A program made the translations under genes and the position numbers. Under the pieces are notes generated by a model. It was not told the DNA's origin and searched no databases. It was given only the letters and a program-made list of their open reading frames with translations. DNA of 8,385 nucleotides, taken from the NCBI GenBank assembly GCA_017452335.1, contig JAFTMP010000044.1, positions 1-8,385 on the forward strand. The letters run 5' to 3'. This DNA comes from Clostridia bacterium (GTDB taxonomy: Bacteria; Bacillota; Clostridia; Oscillospirales; CAG-272). Shown here one piece after another: positions 6,407 through 8,385 of the stretch. Every line of letters starts with the position of its first letter. Within the stretch, counting starts at the first letter, position 1.

Positions 6407-6658
6407 TTATTGAGGAGCAATGTTTTTCAAGGCTTCCAGACAATTCTGGCAGATCAGCTTGCCCTTGTAGTAAGCTACGTTGTCGCTGTCCTCGCAGAAA
6501 ATGCAGGAAGGTGCGTATTTCTTCAGGATGATCTTGTCGGTATCGATGTAGATCTCCAGGGGATCCTTGGGACCGATGTCGAAAACGTTGCGGATCTCCT
6601 TGGGGAGAACGATTCTGCCAAGCGAGTCTATGGGTCGTACGATTCCTGTGGATTTCAT
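6407..6658 (-). CDS. abrB: AbrB-family transcriptional regulator with zinc ribbon, 83 aa
   Basis: The start is the ATG at 6658, giving MKSTGIVRPIDSLGRIVLPK, the canonical opening of the AbrB swapped-hairpin DNA-binding fold, followed by EIRNVFDIG and a DPLEIYIDTDKIILKKY strand set (residues 1-48). The frame continues upstream to 6820, but that extension crosses the gene's own promoter and has no ribosome binding site, so it is rejected. AAGG lies 8 nt before the chosen ATG. Residues 51-73 carry C52-x2-C55 and C70-x2-C73, a small zinc-ribbon tail I recognise from clostridial AbrB-like proteins and which Bacillus AbrB lacks. Family members bind AT-rich DNA as dimers or tetramers and control transition-state genes in the cytoplasm; the targets here are unknown. 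It is monocistronic and convergent with the cohesin-like operon. The paralogue assignment (AbrB, Abh or SpoVT-like) is not certain. Confidence 0.92.
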   Translation of the reverse strand: MKSTGIVRPIDSLGRIVLPKEIRNVFDIGPKDPLEIYIDTDKIILKKYAPSCIFCEDSDNVAYYKGKLICQNCLEALKNIAPQ

Positions 6659-6727
6659 ATGGTATACCTTGCCCCTGGCGGAGCCCTTTCTGTTGAAGTA
6701 CGAGGTGTGTTTACACTCTCCAATATT

Positions 6728-6756
6728 AGAATACCACAAGAAACTGTATTTGTCAA
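6728..6756 (-). promoter_or_regulatory. Promoter of the AbrB-family gene
   Basis: On the minus strand, TTGACA (6756-6751) and TATTCT (6733-6728) are 17 bp apart, with TGG directly before the -10, an extended -10 feature. Initiation near 6721 leaves a leader of about 60 nt. A palindrome GGTATACC (6661-6668) lies between the ribosome binding site and the ATG region and could be a regulatory site, but nothing more supports that. Confidence 0.82.
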
Positions 6757-7122
6757 CAGAAAAAGTGAATAAATAACAAAAAAAGACAAAGTATAACAAA
6801 ATAGGACGAAAATCAAACAATTTCTTTCAAGCTCCTATAGGTGCGCAGAACCCTGTTTTGCGGTAAAATGATACGGATGAGCTGCTGCGGCTTGCGTCTC
6901 TGCTGTGTGCGGATTCTGCTCTTGCGGTGTGCATTGCGTATATATAATATATAGGAAGAAAAAAGATGGACGTCGTGCGCGGATGAAGGGGGTGCTTGCC
7001 GGTTGTCGAGCTTTGCTGTATACGAGATTTGAGGGTGCTGTTTTGCAGTTTGGGATTGGTAAAGCAAATGTAAATAAAATGTAAATTCTGCAAATAGATC
7101 GGAATTTTTTTGAAAAACCCTA
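6757..7122. other. Gene-free divergent region between the AbrB gene and the S10 operon
   Basis: No gene is supported. Long minus-strand frames here cross the S10 promoter and leader and lack recognisable protein sequence. Visible items are a 15-bp AT-only run at 6939-6953, a weak promoter-like TATAAT at 6943-6948 without a good -35, and a 10-bp direct repeat AAATGTAAAT at 7066-7075 and 7077-7086 followed by A/T tracts. The direct repeat lies about 40-55 bp upstream of the S10 -35 box, so it may add to promoter strength. Confidence 0.55.
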
Positions 7123-7151
7123 TTGATTTTTTGAGGGAAATCGTGTATAAT
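7123..7151 (+). promoter_or_regulatory. S10 ribosomal-protein operon promoter
   Basis: TTGATT (7123-7128) and TATAAT (7146-7151) are separated by 17 bp, with TGTATAAT context at the -10. A/T-rich sequence lies immediately upstream (7101-7115). Initiation is expected near 7158. Confidence 0.85.
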
Positions 7152-7157
7152 AGCAAG

Positions 7158-7430
7158 GCTTGATGTGCGATGAAGCGAAAGGTTGCTACGGAAAACGTAG
7201 GGAATTTTCGTGGAGTATGTCCGTAGAACGGGCGAAAGTGATGACAGTCCCCCGCAAAGAGCATCCAAGTAAGGAAACCGGCGCAATTTTGGTCTAACCC
7301 AACCATACGTGACCGGTTAAATTGTTGGAAAGGCTATGAAACACCCGGAAGAGTGTGCACAAAAAAGAATGCGGAAGGACGGGAGATCCGCCCCAAAGAT
7401 TATCATCAAAAAATAAGGAGGCAAATACCA
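7158..7430 (+). promoter_or_regulatory. Long structured leader of the S10 operon, candidate cis-regulatory RNA
   Basis: About 273 untranslated nucleotides precede rpsJ. Pairings visible by eye: CTACGGA (7186-7192) with TCCGTAG (7220-7226); CTACG (7186-7190) with CGTAG (7196-7200); GAAAA (7191-7195) with TTTTC (7205-7209); AACCGG (7276-7281) with CCGGTT (7313-7318); CAATTT (7284-7289) with AAATTG (7319-7324); TTGG (7289-7292) with CCAA (7299-7302); and GCGGA (7371-7375) with TCCGC (7387-7391). Several exclude each other. There is no T-run terminator, so control at translation or by a bound protein is more likely than simple attenuation. In E. coli the S10 operon is regulated by L4 binding its leader; a similar role here is inference only. 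Confidence 0.6.
7415..7421 (+). promoter_or_regulatory. Ribosome binding site AAGGAGG that fixes the rpsJ GTG start
   Basis: AAGGAGG ends 9 nt before GTG at 7431. It selects that GTG over an upstream in-frame alternative at 7353, which would add 26 residues unlike any S10 N-terminus. Confidence 0.88.
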
Positions 7431-7742
7431 GTGGCAGCAGTTCAGAACGTAAGAATCAAACTCAAGAGTTACGACCACACCCTGATCGATCAGGCAGCTG
7501 AGAAGATCGTTGAGACCGCAAAGAGATTCGGCGCAACCGTTTCCGGTCCTATTCCGCTCCCCACCGACAGAGAGATCGTTACCATCCTGCGTGCAGTACA
7601 CAAGTACAAGGACAGCAGAGAACAGTTTGAAACCAGAACTCACAAGAGACTGATCGACCTGATCAAGCCCGAAGATAAGGTTATCGAGGCGATCATGAGC
7701 TTGGAACTTCCCGCAGGCGTTGAAATTTCGGTTAAGTCTTAA
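7431..7742 (+). CDS. rpsJ: 30S ribosomal protein S10
   Basis: The 103-residue product has the usual S10 length. It shows the family landmarks: VRIKLKSYDHTLIDQAAEKIVETAKRFGA at the N-terminal half, SGPIPLPTDREIVTILRA (the extended loop region), then EQFETRTHKRLIDL and a closing LPAGVEISVK strand. S10 sits in the 30S head and, in E. coli, also partners NusB in antitermination. The start is GTG, read as methionine, in keeping with the ribosome binding site and the homologous N-terminus. It is the first gene of the S10 operon, as usual in bacteria, followed by rplC after an unusually structured 115-nt spacer. Nothing in the sequence looks damaged. Confidence 0.98.
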   Translation: MAAVQNVRIKLKSYDHTLIDQAAEKIVETAKRFGATVSGPIPLPTDREIVTILRAVHKYKDSREQFETRTHKRLIDLIKPEDKVIEAIMSLELPAGVEISVKS

Positions 7743-7785
7743 TCAAGCAGGCTAAACTGAAGCGCAAGCAGAGGTTTTACGTCAA

Positions 7786-7831
7786 GTTGGTAGAAATCCC
7801 GCGGGTTACCCGCCCACGGTGAACCACCAAC
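7786..7831 (+). promoter_or_regulatory. Structured element in the rpsJ-rplC spacer
   Basis: GTTGGT (7786-7791) pairs with ACCAAC (7826-7831), enclosing a strong inner hairpin GCGGG (7801-7805) / CCCGC (7809-7813) with a TTA loop. No T-run follows, so it is not a terminator. It ends 26 nt before the rplC ATG and 17 nt before its CGGAGG ribosome binding site. Possible roles are RNA processing or translational control of rplC; neither is shown. Confidence 0.55.
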
Positions 7832-7857
7832 CAATAACTAAAACGGAGGAAAAAGAA

Positions 7858-8385
7858 ATGAAAAAGGGTATTATCGGTAAGAAGATCGGGATGACCCAGA
7901 TCTTCGATGAGAAGGGAAATGCAATTCCCGTAACTGTAATTGAAGCAGGCCCCTGCACTGTTTCCCAGGTGAAGACCAAGGAAACCGACGGTTATGAGGC
8001 CATCCAGCTGGGCTTCATCGACCTGAAGAAGGCTACCAAGCCTCAGGCAGGTCAGTTCAAGAAGATCGGTTGCACCGCTAAGCGTCATCTGAAGGAGTTC
8101 AGACTCGAGGACATTTCCGGTTATAAGGCAGGCGATACCGTCACCGCTGACATCTTTGCGGCAGGTGAAAAGGTCGACGTTACCGGCATCACCAAGGGTC
8201 ACGGCTACTCGGGTACCGTTAAGAGATGGGGCAATGCGATCCTTCGTATGACCCACGGTACCGGTCCCATCCATCGTCAGCCCGGTTCTATGGGTGTTAT
8301 CGACCCCGCAAGAATCTTCAAGAACAAGAAGATGCCCGGTCAGTACGGTAACGAGCAGGTAACTGTTCTCAACCTTGAGATCGCA
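7858..8385 (+). CDS. rplC: 50S ribosomal protein L3 (3' end outside window)
   Basis: The ATG follows CGGAGG (7845-7850) at 7 nt. The 176 visible residues match bacterial L3: MKKGIIGKKIGMTQIFDE at the start, PVTVIEAGPCTVSQVKT, a middle FRLEDISGYKAGD segment, VDVTGITKGHGYSGTVKRW, HGTGPIHRQPGSMG, and RIFKNKKMPGQYGNEQVTV near the window end. L3 is normally around 205-210 residues, so roughly 30 are missing beyond 8385. It is an early-assembling 50S protein whose central loop reaches toward the peptidyl transferase centre. It is second in the S10 operon, with rplD expected next. Confidence 0.98.
   Translation, partial: MKKGIIGKKIGMTQIFDEKGNAIPVTVIEAGPCTVSQVKTKETDGYEAIQLGFIDLKKATKPQAGQFKKIGCTAKRHLKEFRLEDISGYKAGDTVTADIFAAGEKVDVTGITKGHGYSGTVKRWGNAILRMTHGTGPIHRQPGSMGVIDPARIFKNKKMPGQYGNEQVTVLNLEIA

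Noticed and set aside
6659..6820. 54-residue N-terminal extension of the AbrB-family protein
   Set aside because: It crosses the gene's own -35 and -10 boxes, and the AbrB fold begins exactly at the internal ATG (6658).
6943..6983. Promoter-like TATAAT followed by AGGAAG and an ATG at 6966
   Set aside because: The frame stops after six codons and the -35 region is poor.
6827..7306. Minus-strand open frames of 157 and 159 residues
   Set aside because: They overlap each other in different frames and cover the S10 promoter and structured leader; neither has a ribosome binding site or recognisable domain.
7353..7430. Longer rpsJ reading frame starting at 7353
   Set aside because: AAGGAGG at 7415-7421 points to GTG 7431, and the added residues do not resemble S10.

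Overview
The window looks like a chromosomal piece of a gut-type, Gram-positive anaerobe of the class Clostridia, most likely Ruminococcaceae/Oscillospiraceae. Three things point there: type I dockerins on secreted multidomain proteins, an AbrB-type regulator with a C-terminal CxxC...CxxC zinc ribbon, and strong AGGAGG-type ribosome binding sites with near-consensus sigma-A promoters. This placement is inference from protein families; no species can be named.

Positions 1-4560 hold two dockerin-bearing surface or secreted proteins. The first (partial, 1-1140) is the C-terminal end of a repeat protein: three fibronectin-III-like repeats of about 78 residues, a pre-dockerin module and a dockerin. 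After its terminator comes a gene-free stretch of about 400 bp and then a perfect consensus promoter (TTGACA-17-TATAAT). This drives a 916-residue secreted protein (1757-4507) with two BspA-type leucine-rich-repeat blocks, two copies of an unrecognised 'ENWSG' module, a discoidin-like region, an InlB-B-like repeat, a small His/Cys module and a C-terminal dockerin.

Positions 4561-6240 hold a two-gene operon with its own A-tract-rich, extended -10 promoter. The first gene encodes a 451-residue secreted protein whose N-terminal half looks like a cohesin, the partner domain of dockerins, and whose C-terminal half I do not recognise. The second, 15 nt downstream behind a full AAAGGAGGT ribosome binding site, encodes a 37-residue acidic peptide that is easy to miss. 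The operon ends in a strong terminator, and its 3' arm and T-tract appear to have seeded an array of 25-bp tandem repeats. The adjacency of dockerins and a cohesin-like protein suggests a small cell-surface or secreted assembly module, though no catalytic domain is visible here.

Positions 6350-6760 carry a convergent minus-strand AbrB-family regulator with its own terminator and promoter. It is followed by a gene-free divergent region of about 370 bp.

Positions 7123-8385 are the start of the conserved S10 ribosomal-protein operon: promoter, an untranslated leader of about 270 nt with several mutually exclusive pairings, rpsJ (GTG start), a structured 115-nt spacer, and rplC running off the window end. 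The best candidates for something undescribed are the cohesin-like protein plus 37-residue peptide operon, and the long structured S10 leader.
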